A stretch of DNA of 64,000 nucleotides from Bacteroidota bacterium (GTDB lineage: Bacteria; Bacteroidota; Bacteroidia; Chitinophagales; Chitinophagaceae). The notes under the pieces are model-generated. The model did not search any database and had not been told where the DNA came from. It saw only the letters and a program-made list of their open reading frames with translations. Where the stretch lies: assembly GCA_018266775.1 (NCBI GenBank), contig JAFDZS010000013.1, forward strand, positions 107,902-171,901. The letters run 5' to 3'. Positions 1 to 8,072 of the stretch are shown here, piece after piece (the first letter of the stretch is position 1; every line of letters starts with the position of its first letter). The position numbers were made by a program, and so were the translations under genes.

Positions 1-228
1 AAAACGGGTAAGCGCAATCGAAAAACCCTGTAACTGCTGCCCATTGTCTGCATTAAGTACACCACTGAACTCAAAATGCAACCGCCTGCCAAAATATGTT
101 CGTACAAGATAGGTTTTCCCTACTCGCCTTCTTCCTGTTATCGCAAGCATATCAGCACCATTCGCTGCTTCCATTTCTGCAAGCGCCTGCCGTTCTTCGT
201 TCCGCCCGATGATTATCCTGTTTGTCAT
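1..228 (-). CDS. AAA+/archaeal-type ATPase, N-terminal fragment (runs off left edge)
   Basis: The reverse strand from 228 to 1 reads as 76 codons without a stop. The protein begins MTNRIIIGRNEERQALAEM and contains the P-loop-like stretch GRRRVGKTYLV at about residues 35-45. This combination (I-GR-x-E-E at the N-terminus and GRRRVGKT as Walker A) is typical of the stand-alone archaeal-type ATPases often carrying a C-terminal DUF234/DUF4143-like nuclease domain. Their cellular role is poorly known. Only the start is visible, so the C-terminal domain cannot be judged. It lies downstream of thyA on the same strand, separated by two hairpin repeats. Confidence 0.75.
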   Translation of the reverse strand, partial: MTNRIIIGRNEERQALAEMEAANGADMLAITGRRRVGKTYLVRTYFGRRLHFEFSGVLNADNGQQLQGFSIALTRF

Positions 229-241
229 TTTTAAAATATTT

Positions 242-287
242 ATTGCCAGCGGAATCTATGTCAAAAAAGGCAGATTCCGCTGGTAAT
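242..287. repeat. Hairpin repeat copy 1 (ATTGCCAGCGGAATCT arm)
   Basis: A 16-nt arm ATTGCCAGCGGAATCT at 242-257 is followed by its near-perfect reverse complement at 272-287 (one G-T difference), with a 14-nt loop. The same structure recurs at 360-405. This copy lies 13 bp upstream of the ATPase start codon. Confidence 0.85.
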
Positions 288-359
288 AATTTTTACTAAG
301 ATAAAGAAACAGGAGAAAAACCGGCAGAAAAAATCAACACCCCACCGGAATAAAAAAAT

Positions 360-405
360 ATTGCCAGCGGAATCTATATTAAAAAAGGCAGATTCCGCTG
401 GCAAT
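360..405. repeat. Hairpin repeat copy 2, possible thyA terminator
   Basis: Arms at 360-375 and 390-405 are perfectly complementary over 16 bp. Read on the minus strand, the direction of thyA, the stem is followed by a T-rich run (from the A-rich stretch at 350-359), so this copy could act as an intrinsic terminator for thyA. Copy 1 lacks an equally clear T-run, so a REP-like repeat is an alternative reading. Confidence 0.7.
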
Positions 406-416
406 AATTGAATATA

Positions 417-1211
417 CTACACCGCCACCGGCGCTTTGATTGCCGGGTGGCTCTGGTAATTTACCAGTTCAAAATCTTCGAATTGAAAATCGAAAATATC
501 TTTTACTGAAGGATTAATTTTCATTTGCGGTAAAGGGAAAGGCGTACGGCTCAGCTGCAATTGAGCCTGCTCAAAATGATTGTTGTATAAATGTACATCG
601 CCAAAACTGTGTACAAAATCGCCGGGTTCCAGGTTGCACACCTGTGCAATCATCAGGGTCAATAATGCGTAAGATGCAATGTTGAAAGGCACGCCTAAAA
701 ACACATCCGCACTGCGCTGGTACAACTGGCAACTGAGTTTTCCATTGGCCACATAAAATTGAAACAGGCAATGGCAGGGCATCAGTTTCATTTTGGGCAG
801 GTCGGCCACATTCCATGCGCTGATGATCATGCGCCTGCTGTCCGGATTATTTTTGATTTGCTGAATCACATCTTTCACCTGGTCCACCACCACACCATCG
901 GCACCCTCCCAACTGCGCCATTGTTTACCATATACAGGGCCGAGGTTACCGTTTTCATCGGCCCATTCATCCCAGATGCTTACTTTATGTTCTTTCAAAT
1001 AAGCAATATTGGTTTCGCCCTTTAAAAACCACAGCAGTTCATAAATAATACTCTTCAGGTGTGTTTTTTTTGTGGTTACCAAAGGAAATCCTTTGCTGAG
1101 GTCGAAACGCATTTGATAACCAAATACACTGCGGGTGCCGGTTCCGGTGCGGTCGCTTTTATCGGCCCCGGTTTCAATAATATGTTTAACAAGATCAAGG
1201 TATTGCTGCAT
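417..1211 (-). CDS. thyA: Thymidylate synthase ThyA
   Basis: This 264-residue enzyme makes dTMP from dUMP using methylene-tetrahydrofolate in the cytoplasm. The length equals that of E. coli ThyA. The catalytic cysteine is Cys146 in the motif MPCHC, the phosphate-binding Arg21 lies in RTGTGT, and the folate/dUMP-binding motifs [18 protein letters not shown] and [10 protein letters not shown] are intact. The start ATG at 1211 gives the normal family N-terminus [11 protein letters not shown]. Upstream on the minus strand a TTTACTTTG stretch ends 5 nt before the ATG, an imperfect version of the Bacteroidota -7 box. A dihydrofolate reductase gene, a frequent neighbour of thyA, is not next to it here. 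Confidence 0.98.
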   Translation of the reverse strand: MQQYLDLVKHIIETGADKSDRTGTGTRSVFGYQMRFDLSKGFPLVTTKKTHLKSIIYELLWFLKGETNIAYLKEHKVSIWDEWADENGNLGPVYGKQWRSWEGADGVVVDQVKDVIQQIKNNPDSRRMIISAWNVADLPKMKLMPCHCLFQFYVANGKLSCQLYQRSADVFLGVPFNIASYALLTLMIAQVCNLEPGDFVHSFGDVHLYNNHFEQAQLQLSRTPFPLPQMKINPSVKDIFDFQFEDFELVNYQSHPAIKAPVAV

Positions 1212-1225
1212 GGTTGCAAAGTAAA

Positions 1226-1256
1226 TGAAAAGTTGAACGTTGAAAGTTGAAAGTTA
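1226..1256. repeat. TTGAA-word degenerate tandem repeat
   Basis: Between thyA and mnmA the plus strand carries a run built from the word (A/C)GTTGAA, repeated about three times. The same kind of TTGAA word repeat occurs near 54446-54519, 58737 and, inverted, near 49050. Confidence 0.6.
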
Positions 1257-1329
1257 TCAAGAACCTAAAAACTTCTGATATCGAAAACTGTGGCTGTCGT
1301 CCAATTACAGATGTCCGTTGTCTAACCCG

Positions 1330-1337
1330 TATCTTTG
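1330..1337 (+). promoter_or_regulatory. -7 promoter element TATCTTTG upstream of mnmA
   Basis: Exact match to the Bacteroidota TAnnTTTG element. It ends 18 nt before the chosen mnmA ATG at 1356, and it overlaps a TTG at 1335 that would otherwise extend the reading frame, which argues for the ATG start. Confidence 0.7.
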
Positions 1338-1355
1338 CCAGCGGAAATTTATAAT

Positions 1356-2471
1356 ATGAGCAGTAAAGGAAAAGTATTAATGGCTATGAGCGGCGGTATT
1401 GACAGTACCGTTGCGGCTTTAATGCTGCATAAAGAAGGTTATGATGTAGTGGGCATTACTATGAAAACATGGGACTATGCCACCAGCGTGGGTACCACCG
1501 GCAAAAAAGAAACCGGCTGCTGCAACCTGGATAGTTTTAACGATGCCCGCCAGGCTGCGGTGCAACATGGTTTCCCGCATTTTATTTTAGATATACGGGA
1601 GGAGTTTGGCGATTTTGTTATTGAGAATTTTGTGGAAGAATACCTGGCTGGCCGTACCCCCAATCCCTGCGTGATGTGCAACACCCACATCAAATGGCGG
1701 GCACTGCTGAAAAGGGCTGACGCCCTGGGTTGTGATTTTATTGCCACCGGGCATTATGCGCAAATTCACCAGCACAGCAATGGCCGTTACTTTATCCGCA
1801 AAGGCATTGATGAAACCAAGGACCAGAGCTATGTATTATGGGGGCTGCAACAGGATTTGCTGAGCAGAACATTATTACCGCTGGGTACGTATCACAAAAA
1901 AGAAATCCGCCAGATGGCGCATGATTTTGGTTACCCCGAACTGGCTAAAAAAAGCGAGAGCTATGAAATTTGCTTTGTGCCCGATAATGACTATCGCGGC
2001 TTTTTAAAACGCAAAGTGGATGGGCTGGAAGAAAAGGTAGATGGCGGTAATTTTACTGACAAAACCGGCAAAATTCTGGGTAAACATAAAGGCTATCCTT
2101 TTTATACCGTGGGACAAAGAAAAGGTTTGGATATTGCTTTGGGCAAGCCGGCATTTGTAACTCAAATCATCCCCGAAACCAACACTGTGGTGCTGGGCGA
2201 TGAAAGCGATTTGAATGCTGCTGAAATGAAAGTGGGCAAGATCAACTGGATCAAATACGATGGTATTACCGACGGTATGGAGGCGCTTACCAAGATCCGT
2301 TATAAAGATAAAGGTGCACTTTCTACCCTGTACACATACGAAAATGATGTAATGGTTCGTTTTTATGACGATGTCAGGGGTATTGCCCCGGGGCAAAGTG
2401 CAGTTTTTTATGAAGGAGATGACGTGATCGGGGGTGGAATTATACAGCGCACTGAGCAACTTTTTATTTAA
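1356..2471 (+). CDS. mnmA: tRNA-specific 2-thiouridylase MnmA
   Basis: MnmA activates and thiolates U34 in the tRNAs for Lys, Glu and Gln. The 371-residue product begins MSSKGKVLMAMSGGIDST, with the ATP-binding PP-loop SGGIDST at residues 12-18. The catalytic cysteines are Cys108 in NPCVMCN and Cys206 in YEICFVPDNDYRGFL. The family motif GQRKGL lies in the second half. The reading frame is open upstream to a TTG at 1335, but that codon overlaps the -7 promoter box, so the ATG at 1356 is preferred. It is followed 26 bp downstream by a lipoprotein gene on the same strand and may be co-transcribed with it. Confidence 0.97.
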   Translation: MSSKGKVLMAMSGGIDSTVAALMLHKEGYDVVGITMKTWDYATSVGTTGKKETGCCNLDSFNDARQAAVQHGFPHFILDIREEFGDFVIENFVEEYLAGRTPNPCVMCNTHIKWRALLKRADALGCDFIATGHYAQIHQHSNGRYFIRKGIDETKDQSYVLWGLQQDLLSRTLLPLGTYHKKEIRQMAHDFGYPELAKKSESYEICFVPDNDYRGFLKRKVDGLEEKVDGGNFTDKTGKILGKHKGYPFYTVGQRKGLDIALGKPAFVTQIIPETNTVVLGDESDLNAAEMKVGKINWIKYDGITDGMEALTKIRYKDKGALSTLYTYENDVMVRFYDDVRGIAPGQSAVFYEGDDVIGGGIIQRTEQLFI

Positions 2472-2497
2472 CAGTGGCATCTGTAACAGTATAACTT

Positions 2498-3208
2498 ATG
2501 AGAAAGATACTCTTCTTTACAATCATTTCCCTGCTGGTGCTGGCAAGCGCCTGTAAAAAAACTACGGAACAATTCCAGGATCAGCCCATCAGCGATTTCT
2601 TTCCGCTCACCGTGGGCAAATACATCACTTACAGTTTAGATTCCACTGTGTATTATACCAACTTTGGTACTTCCGCAGTGGTGCATAGTTACCAGGTAAA
2701 AATGGTGGTGGATGCACAAATAACAGATAACCTGGGCAGGCCGTCTTACCGTATTTTAAGATACATCCGCAATACGCCAACCGACCCGTGGATGGCCGAT
2801 AATACTTTTATGGCTACCAATACGGGTACCAGTTTGGAATTTGTAGAAAACAACCTGCGCTTTATTAAACTGAAAAGCCCAATAAAACAAGACGGCACCT
2901 GGAAAGGCAATTCATACATCAATACCAACTCTGTTACGCCTTACCTGAAATTTTATGACGACTGGGATTATACGTACGACAGCCTTAATGTACCCGCAAC
3001 TATCGGCGCCATTACAGTTGACAGTACCATTAAAGTGGCAGAAATTGACGACCAAACGGCTATTGACCGCACTTTCAGCGAAGCGAAATATGCAAAAGGC
3101 ATCGGCTTGGTATACCGTAATTTTTTATACTGGAACAAGGGTAATGCCAATGGTTCGTATTCAGATGCCTCTTATGGCGTAACCATGAAAATGATCGATC
3201 ATAATTAG
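2498..3208 (+). CDS. Hypothetical lipoprotein
   Basis: A 236-residue protein with a lipoprotein signal peptide: a short basic start, a hydrophobic stretch and the lipobox LASAC at residues 15-19, followed by Lys-Lys, typical of Bacteroidota lipoproteins. The mature part is rich in beta-prone residues (for example DFFPLTVGKYITYSLDS), a pattern seen in many small surface or periplasmic Bacteroidota lipoproteins. I do not recognise a named family. It follows mnmA closely and is ended by a strong hairpin terminator, so it probably belongs to the same transcription unit. Confidence 0.85.
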   Translation: MRKILFFTIISLLVLASACKKTTEQFQDQPISDFFPLTVGKYITYSLDSTVYYTNFGTSAVVHSYQVKMVVDAQITDNLGRPSYRILRYIRNTPTDPWMADNTFMATNTGTSLEFVENNLRFIKLKSPIKQDGTWKGNSYINTNSVTPYLKFYDDWDYTYDSLNVPATIGAITVDSTIKVAEIDDQTAIDRTFSEAKYAKGIGLVYRNFLYWNKGNANGSYSDASYGVTMKMIDHN

Positions 3209-3229
3209 ACATCAACTATTTTAAAAGCA

Positions 3230-3258
3230 AAAGCTGCAGTTCACACTGCAGCTTTTTT
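3230..3258 (+). terminator. Intrinsic terminator after the lipoprotein gene
   Basis: The arm AAGCTGCAGT pairs with ACTGCAGCTT across a TCAC loop and is followed by a run of Ts. It lies about 20 bp after the stop codon at 3208. Confidence 0.85.
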
Positions 3259-3303
3259 ATTGTGTATCTGACGGTTGTAAGCGTCTTGACGCATATAATA
3301 AAA

Positions 3304-3798
3304 TTATTTTTTCAACCTAACCCAGGTCACAAAATCTGTGGATGGAATTTTATCCGTCTCTCCCAATTGCCTTAACATCGTTACCAATTGCCCGCGGTGG
3401 TAAGTACCATGATTAAATACATGCAGCAGCATATCGTTCACCCGTGTTTTATATTGTTCCTTATTGCGTACAAAAGCAAATACATGCGTGAGCTGAATAT
3501 CATTGGCATTGTCCACCCATTCTTTCCAGGTTTGGTTTTGCTTTGCAAAACCATTTACTGCTTCTGCAAAGGTTCCGGTAAAAGTTTCACTTAAAGGCGT
3601 AATGTTTTCCTCCAGTTTCATACGTTTATACCAAATATCTTCTGCCTGCCACATGTGCAGTAACGTTTTATACACAGAAGGAAAACTGCTGGGGATTTCC
3701 TGCATTATTTTTTCTTCCGGCAATTTGGCAATTCTTTCCAGCAATACTTTATTAGCCCAGATATTATAAGCGGCATATTGCTGCAGTTGTTCTTTCAT
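3304..3798 (-). CDS. DinB/YfiT-like four-helix protein
   Basis: A 164-residue protein of the DinB/YfiT superfamily, metal-binding four-helix bundles whose biochemical roles are mostly unknown (some are thiol-dependent transferases). Visible family features are the N-terminal YNIWANKVLLE, the histidine in LLHMWQAEDIWYKRM and the C-terminal HVFNHGTYHRGQL, where the histidines would bind a metal. The frame is open to a GTG at 3822, but the -7 box at 3825-3832 places transcription start at or inside that codon, so the ATG at 3798 is chosen. It is a single-gene unit on the minus strand, divergent from the PLP enzyme at 3893. Confidence 0.9.
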   Translation of the reverse strand: MKEQLQQYAAYNIWANKVLLERIAKLPEEKIMQEIPSSFPSVYKTLLHMWQAEDIWYKRMKLEENITPLSETFTGTFAEAVNGFAKQNQTWKEWVDNANDIQLTHVFAFVRNKEQYKTRVNDMLLHVFNHGTYHRGQLVTMLRQLGETDKIPSTDFVTWVRLKK

Positions 3799-3824
3799 TT
3801 TTAGTTTTACATTTGTTGGCACAA

Positions 3825-3832
3825 CAAAAATA
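3825..3832 (-). promoter_or_regulatory. -7 promoter element for the DinB-like gene
   Basis: The minus strand reads TATTTTTG, an exact TAnnTTTG match, ending 26 nt before the ATG at 3798. Confidence 0.6.
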
Positions 3833-3892
3833 CAGTATCGGCAAAAAAAATGCCCGTGCTTTTTTTCACCACCATTACAATAATTTCATTTT

Positions 3893-5119
3893 ATGCAGGG
3901 CAACGATTTTCAATACGCTGGTTTTGGTTCAGCTGCTGTACATGCAGGCCACACTATTGATCCCAACTATGCACACCTCACTCCCATTTATGCCAGCAGC
4001 ACGTATGTTTTTGATGAAGCGGAACAGGGCATGCGCCGTTTCAGCGGGCAGGAGAAAGGATATATTTACAGCCGCTGGGGAAACCCCTCTATTGCCGAGG
4101 CGGAAGATAAAATTGCTGCATTAGAAAGTTTTGGTGTTACCGATGACAAAGGCCAGCCGCTGCAACTGAAAGCCATCCTGCATTCCAGCGGCATGGCTGC
4201 ATTGAGTACATTAATGATCAGCAACCTGCAGAAGGGCGACCAGGTGCTCACCCATTTTTCTTTATACGGTGGTACACAGGAACTGGTGGAAAAAGTTTTA
4301 CCTCCATTGGGCATTGAACCTGTACTTGCAGATTTACTTGATCTTACCATTGCAGAAAGCATCATCAAATCTAATCCAGCCATCAAGTTACTGCACCTGG
4401 AGACGCCCGCTAATCCTACATTAAATTGTGTGGATATTGAATCGCTTACTTATTTGGCGCACCGGTATAACATCATTGTATCGTGCGATAATACTTTTGC
4501 CACACCCTATCTGCAACAACCCTTCAGGTTTGGAGTAGATTATGTGATGCACAGCACCACCAAATTTTTAAATGGCCATGGCACCGCCATTGGCGGCGTT
4601 TTAGTGGGAAAAGATATGGAGCGGATGAGTGGCCACATCACTAAAGTACACCGCTTATTGGGTGGTAACAGTAATCCTTTCGATGCCTTTTTGCTGAGCC
4701 TGGGCATGAAAACACTGGAAGTGCGTATGGACAAACATTGTCATAATGCCATGGAGGTAGCTAATTTTTTAGAAGTGCATCCTGCCATCAGTAAAGTAAA
4801 TTACCTGGGGCTTTCTGCTCACCCTGATCATCATACTGCATTAAGACAAATGCGCCATCCTGGTGCCATGCTCAGTTTTGAGATGAAAGACGGGCTGGAA
4901 GCTGCAAAAAAATGTATCGACCAGTTGAAGATGTGCATCCGTGCAGTTTCTCTCGGTACTTGTGATACCTTGTTGTGCCACCCCGCCAGCATGACGCACT
5001 ACAGTGTACCCAAAGAAAAGCGTGAACTGTACGGTATAACAGACGGGCTTATACGCATGAGTGTGGGCATTGAAAATATACAGGATATTATTGGAGATCT
5101 GGAACAGGCTTTACGATAA
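3893..5119 (+). CDS. Cys/Met metabolism PLP-dependent enzyme (trans-sulfuration family)
   Basis: A 408-residue fold-type I PLP enzyme of the cystathionine gamma-synthase / methionine gamma-lyase group. The PLP lysine is Lys224 in HSTTKFLNGHGT. Other family marks are YSRWGNPS near residue 62, the SSGMAALST stretch, TPANPT and DNTFATPYLQQP. The C-terminal part (SLGTCDTLLCHPASMTHYSVP, SVGIENIQDIIGDLEQAL) is complete. Sequence alone does not decide between cystathionine gamma-synthase, gamma-lyase and O-acetylhomoserine sulfhydrylase activity. A membrane-protein gene starts 4 bp after the stop, suggesting co-transcription. I see no SAM-type riboswitch in the 90 bp upstream. Confidence 0.93.
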   Translation: MQGNDFQYAGFGSAAVHAGHTIDPNYAHLTPIYASSTYVFDEAEQGMRRFSGQEKGYIYSRWGNPSIAEAEDKIAALESFGVTDDKGQPLQLKAILHSSGMAALSTLMISNLQKGDQVLTHFSLYGGTQELVEKVLPPLGIEPVLADLLDLTIAESIIKSNPAIKLLHLETPANPTLNCVDIESLTYLAHRYNIIVSCDNTFATPYLQQPFRFGVDYVMHSTTKFLNGHGTAIGGVLVGKDMERMSGHITKVHRLLGGNSNPFDAFLLSLGMKTLEVRMDKHCHNAMEVANFLEVHPAISKVNYLGLSAHPDHHTALRQMRHPGAMLSFEMKDGLEAAKKCIDQLKMCIRAVSLGTCDTLLCHPASMTHYSVPKEKRELYGITDGLIRMSVGIENIQDIIGDLEQALR

Positions 5120-5123
5120 ACGC

Positions 5124-5582
5124 ATGCGTACATCAAGGATAATTATTACTGCATTAATATATTTTGCTTTATCTACCGTTATCACCTGGTGGTTTGTAGA
5201 TGTATGCCCTTTATATTCCAGCCTGCAGCAAAAATTATTGTCTACCGGTATTGCAGGAGCAAAATGGAGTTTGCAAATAGCGGCGGCATATTTTTTTATG
5301 CCGGTAAAGAAATGGGATTTCATTAAAAATATTGGCAGTACCTGTCTGGTGGGTTCGGTAATTCTATTGCCTTATGCTATACTGGCCACATGGACAAAGA
5401 TGAATGACGGTTCGTTCTTTGTCGGTTCACTGCTTATTGCAGTACTTACTATGATCGTTTTATATTTTATGCATATACAAAAATTGCAGTTGTCGTATCG
5501 TTGGTTTTGGGGATGGATCATTTGTCTTGCCATTGCGATCAATTTGCAACTAACCGTTGTGTTTGCAATAATTAAATTTTAA
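5124..5582 (+). CDS. Hypothetical four-helix membrane protein
   Basis: A 152-residue integral membrane protein with about four hydrophobic segments (roughly residues 6-25, 47-62, 74-95 and 100-150, the last possibly two helices). The start ATG at 5124 follows the PLP-enzyme stop by 4 bp; an upstream in-frame ATG at 5061 lies inside that enzyme gene and is less likely. No catalytic motif or named family is recognised. The tight spacing on both sides (4 bp to the PLP enzyme, 3 bp to the GNAT gene) makes a three-gene operon likely. Confidence 0.8.
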   Translation: MRTSRIIITALIYFALSTVITWWFVDVCPLYSSLQQKLLSTGIAGAKWSLQIAAAYFFMPVKKWDFIKNIGSTCLVGSVILLPYAILATWTKMNDGSFFVGSLLIAVLTMIVLYFMHIQKLQLSYRWFWGWIICLAIAINLQLTVVFAIIKF

Positions 5583-5585
5583 ACC

Positions 5586-6038
5586 ATGAACATTATTATA
5601 AGAAAAGCGTTACCTGAAGACTGTACCCGGATGATGGAACTGATTCATGAATTAGCCGTATATGAAAAAGCGCCCGAACAGGTAACTGTAAATTTTGATC
5701 ACTTTGTAAACAGCGGCTTTGGTGATGACCCCGTATGGTGGGCATTTGTTGCGGAAGTGGATGGCAAAGTGGAAGGATTTGCTTTATGGTATATTCGCTA
5801 CTCCACCTGGAAAGGCCAAAGGATGTACCTGGAAGATTTATTGGTAACAGAAAAAATGCGTGGACATGGTATAGGCAAATTATTGTTTGATGCTTTGATT
5901 GAAGAATGCAAAGCGCAACAGTTCAGTGGCATGATGTGGCAGGTGCTGGACTGGAATGAACCGGCCATAAACTTTTATAAAAAACTACCGGGGGTTCAGT
6001 TTGATGGCGAGTGGGTGAATTGCAGTATTAATTTTTGA
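5586..6038 (+). CDS. GNAT-family N-acetyltransferase (SSAT-like)
   Basis: A 150-residue GNAT acetyltransferase. The acetyl-CoA pyrophosphate-binding motif is MRGHGIGKLL (around residue 95), preceded by the beta-4 strand MYLEDLLV. The N-terminal IRKALPEDCTRMMELIHELAVYEKAPEQV and the C-terminal WNEPAINFYKKL resemble the spermidine/thialysine acetyltransferase (SSAT) group, so small amines or thialysine-like compounds are plausible substrates. It is the last gene of the apparent operon with the PLP enzyme and membrane protein. A role in sulfur amino-acid derivatives would fit that context but is inference. Confidence 0.92.
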   Translation: MNIIIRKALPEDCTRMMELIHELAVYEKAPEQVTVNFDHFVNSGFGDDPVWWAFVAEVDGKVEGFALWYIRYSTWKGQRMYLEDLLVTEKMRGHGIGKLLFDALIEECKAQQFSGMMWQVLDWNEPAINFYKKLPGVQFDGEWVNCSINF

Positions 6039-6184
6039 AATAAATACTTTCATTCCAAAAGTACATGCAGCGTTTTATATGTGCTTGAAATCCTATATTC
6101 GATATGGCATTTTTAAAAGGTATCAATATTGCCTTTGTTTGTTTCCTGCAAGTATAACACCAAATTTACCCTTAACAACTATTT

Positions 6185-7966
6185 ATGCAAATGAGGAATT
6201 TTCCATTGTTTCGCCTGGCTGGTATTTTTATTACAACAGTGTTTTTAGCATCCTGTAAAAAAACTGAAATCAATACGATCAATACCGTTCGGCCAGATTT
6301 CGCAACTACAATAGAACAAAGCAAGATATATGGTTTTATAACTGATGAAAATGATTTGCCAGCTTATCATGTCTCTGTAAAAGCAGGAAGTAGTACAGCA
6401 ACCACTAACCGGTATGGTTATTTTGAAATCAACAATGCGACAGTGTTGCAGGATGCAGCAACAGTAACTGTTACCAAACCCGGGTATTTTAACACGGTTA
6501 AATCATTCATTGCAAATGGAAAACCCGTTTTTTTTAGAATCAAATTATTACCTAAGACAGTTACGGGAAGTTTTAATGCTGCAACAGGAGGAACAGTCAC
6601 CACTTCAAATGGGTTAAGCGTAAGTTTGCCCCCGGCTTCGGTAATCGATGCGGCTACCCGCAACGTATATTCAGGAACTGTCACGGTATCCGCTCAACTG
6701 ATCAGTGCAGGAGATGCTGAAATAAACAGCAAAATGCCAGGAAATTTAAGGGGCATCAATCACCAGCAATACGTTCAATTATTAACTACTTATGGTATGG
6801 CTGCTGTTGAACTTACAGGAAGCTCAGGAGAGCTATTGCAAATCGCCAATAACAAAAAAGCCATACTTACCATTCCTGTCCCTCCTTCAATGTCGGCTGA
6901 AGCGCCTGTTACTATTCCAATGTGGTATTTTGATGAATCAAGTGGGTTTTGGATAGAAGATGGAAAGGCCGGAAAAACAGGAAATAACTATATAGGAGAA
7001 GTAAGCCATTTTTCATTCTGGAATTGTGATTATTCGGGCCCGGCGGTTTTGTTTGATTGTACTGTACTAAGTGCTGCCGGCATACCTGTATCCAATGCAT
7101 TGGTAAAAATATCAGATGTTAATAACCCCGCTAACGTCCGTACTGGTTTCGCCAATGCAGATGGATACGTTTCCGGCCTCGTTCCTGCAAATAGCTTTTG
7201 GCTTTTAGAAGTATTTCCTTCGGCAAATTGTACAACTCCAGGTTATTCGCAGCTATTTCAAACCGGGTCGAACGCTATTTCTCTTGGCAATATTATGATG
7301 AGCCAAAATTCTTCAATGGCTGTAATAACAGGAAATGTAACTGATTGCTCCAATGCAGCTGTTACAAACGGGGTGATTTATGTAAACGAAAACAACCTAT
7401 TAAATATTTATCCGCTCAATAATGGCAGTTTCAGTTTCAACCGCTGGTTATGCAATAGCACTGGCAGTTTAACCATATTTGCAGAAGACATTACTCATTT
7501 ACTGCAATCGCCCGAAAACAATTATACTATCCAGGCAGGAAATAACAATTTAGGTACGTTAACTGCCTGTAGTATAAATGCCCAGGAATTTTTTTATTAC
7601 AACTTAGATGGCACAAACTATACAATGACTATTCCGGAAGACACTTTAAGTTTTAATGGAGACCCATCCTGGCCAGAAGCATGGATATTTGCTAAATCAA
7701 GTAATGCTGCACATAATTATGTAACATTACAGTTTCATGGAAGTGGAATGGCCTTGGGCACCAGCCATAATATTGTTGAATTATATGTTTCACAGGTTCC
7801 CAATCTCAGGCTACTAGCATCACCTGTACCAGTGTATGTCAAACTAACAGAATTTGGACTTCCGGGCCAGTTTATAGCCGGCAATTATAATGGTACTTTT
7901 TCCGATTTGGTTAATCCACTTACAACGCATAGTATGGCTGTAAAATTCAGGTTAAAGAGGTATTGA
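6185..7966 (+). CDS. Lipoprotein with carboxypeptidase regulatory-like domains
   Basis: A 593-residue surface or periplasmic lipoprotein. The signal peptide ends in the lipobox LASC followed by Lys-Lys (Cys at about residue 24). Residues 48-110 (KIYGFITDENDLPAYHVSVKAG...) form a carboxypeptidase regulatory-like beta-sandwich. A second such segment (TVLSAAGIPVSNALVKISDV) starts near 300 and a third (ITGNVTDCSNAAVTNGVIYVN) near 380. The stretch GGTVTTSNGLSVSLPPASV near 140 resembles the start of ZU5-like folds. No enzymatic motif is visible, so a binding or adhesion role is possible but unproven. It stands alone between the GNAT gene and icd. Confidence 0.85.
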   Translation: MQMRNFPLFRLAGIFITTVFLASCKKTEINTINTVRPDFATTIEQSKIYGFITDENDLPAYHVSVKAGSSTATTNRYGYFEINNATVLQDAATVTVTKPGYFNTVKSFIANGKPVFFRIKLLPKTVTGSFNAATGGTVTTSNGLSVSLPPASVIDAATRNVYSGTVTVSAQLISAGDAEINSKMPGNLRGINHQQYVQLLTTYGMAAVELTGSSGELLQIANNKKAILTIPVPPSMSAEAPVTIPMWYFDESSGFWIEDGKAGKTGNNYIGEVSHFSFWNCDYSGPAVLFDCTVLSAAGIPVSNALVKISDVNNPANVRTGFANADGYVSGLVPANSFWLLEVFPSANCTTPGYSQLFQTGSNAISLGNIMMSQNSSMAVITGNVTDCSNAAVTNGVIYVNENNLLNIYPLNNGSFSFNRWLCNSTGSLTIFAEDITHLLQSPENNYTIQAGNNNLGTLTACSINAQEFFYYNLDGTNYTMTIPEDTLSFNGDPSWPEAWIFAKSSNAAHNYVTLQFHGSGMALGTSHNIVELYVSQVPNLRLLASPVPVYVKLTEFGLPGQFIAGNYNGTFSDLVNPLTTHSMAVKFRLKRY

Positions 7967-8030
7967 CTGGGAAAATATTCAATTCGTATTTTATCGCTTT
8001 ATTGTTTATCCATTACTTCGCCGGATGCTT

Positions 8031-8038
8031 TATTTTTG
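8031..8038 (+). promoter_or_regulatory. -7 promoter element TATTTTTG upstream of icd
   Basis: Exact TAnnTTTG match ending 34 nt before the icd start codon. Confidence 0.65.
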
Positions 8039-8072
8039 CACCATTCTAAAATTTCAATAAAGCATTTTTTAT

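Noticed and set aside
2004..2480. A 158-codon frame antisense to mnmA
   Set aside because: The plus strand encodes the conserved C-terminal part of MnmA here; the antisense frame has no family features.
3823..3892. Possible SAM-responsive riboswitch before the Cys/Met PLP enzyme
   Set aside because: The gap is under 100 bp, is A/T-rich and partly used by the divergent DinB promoter; no multi-helix structure is visible.
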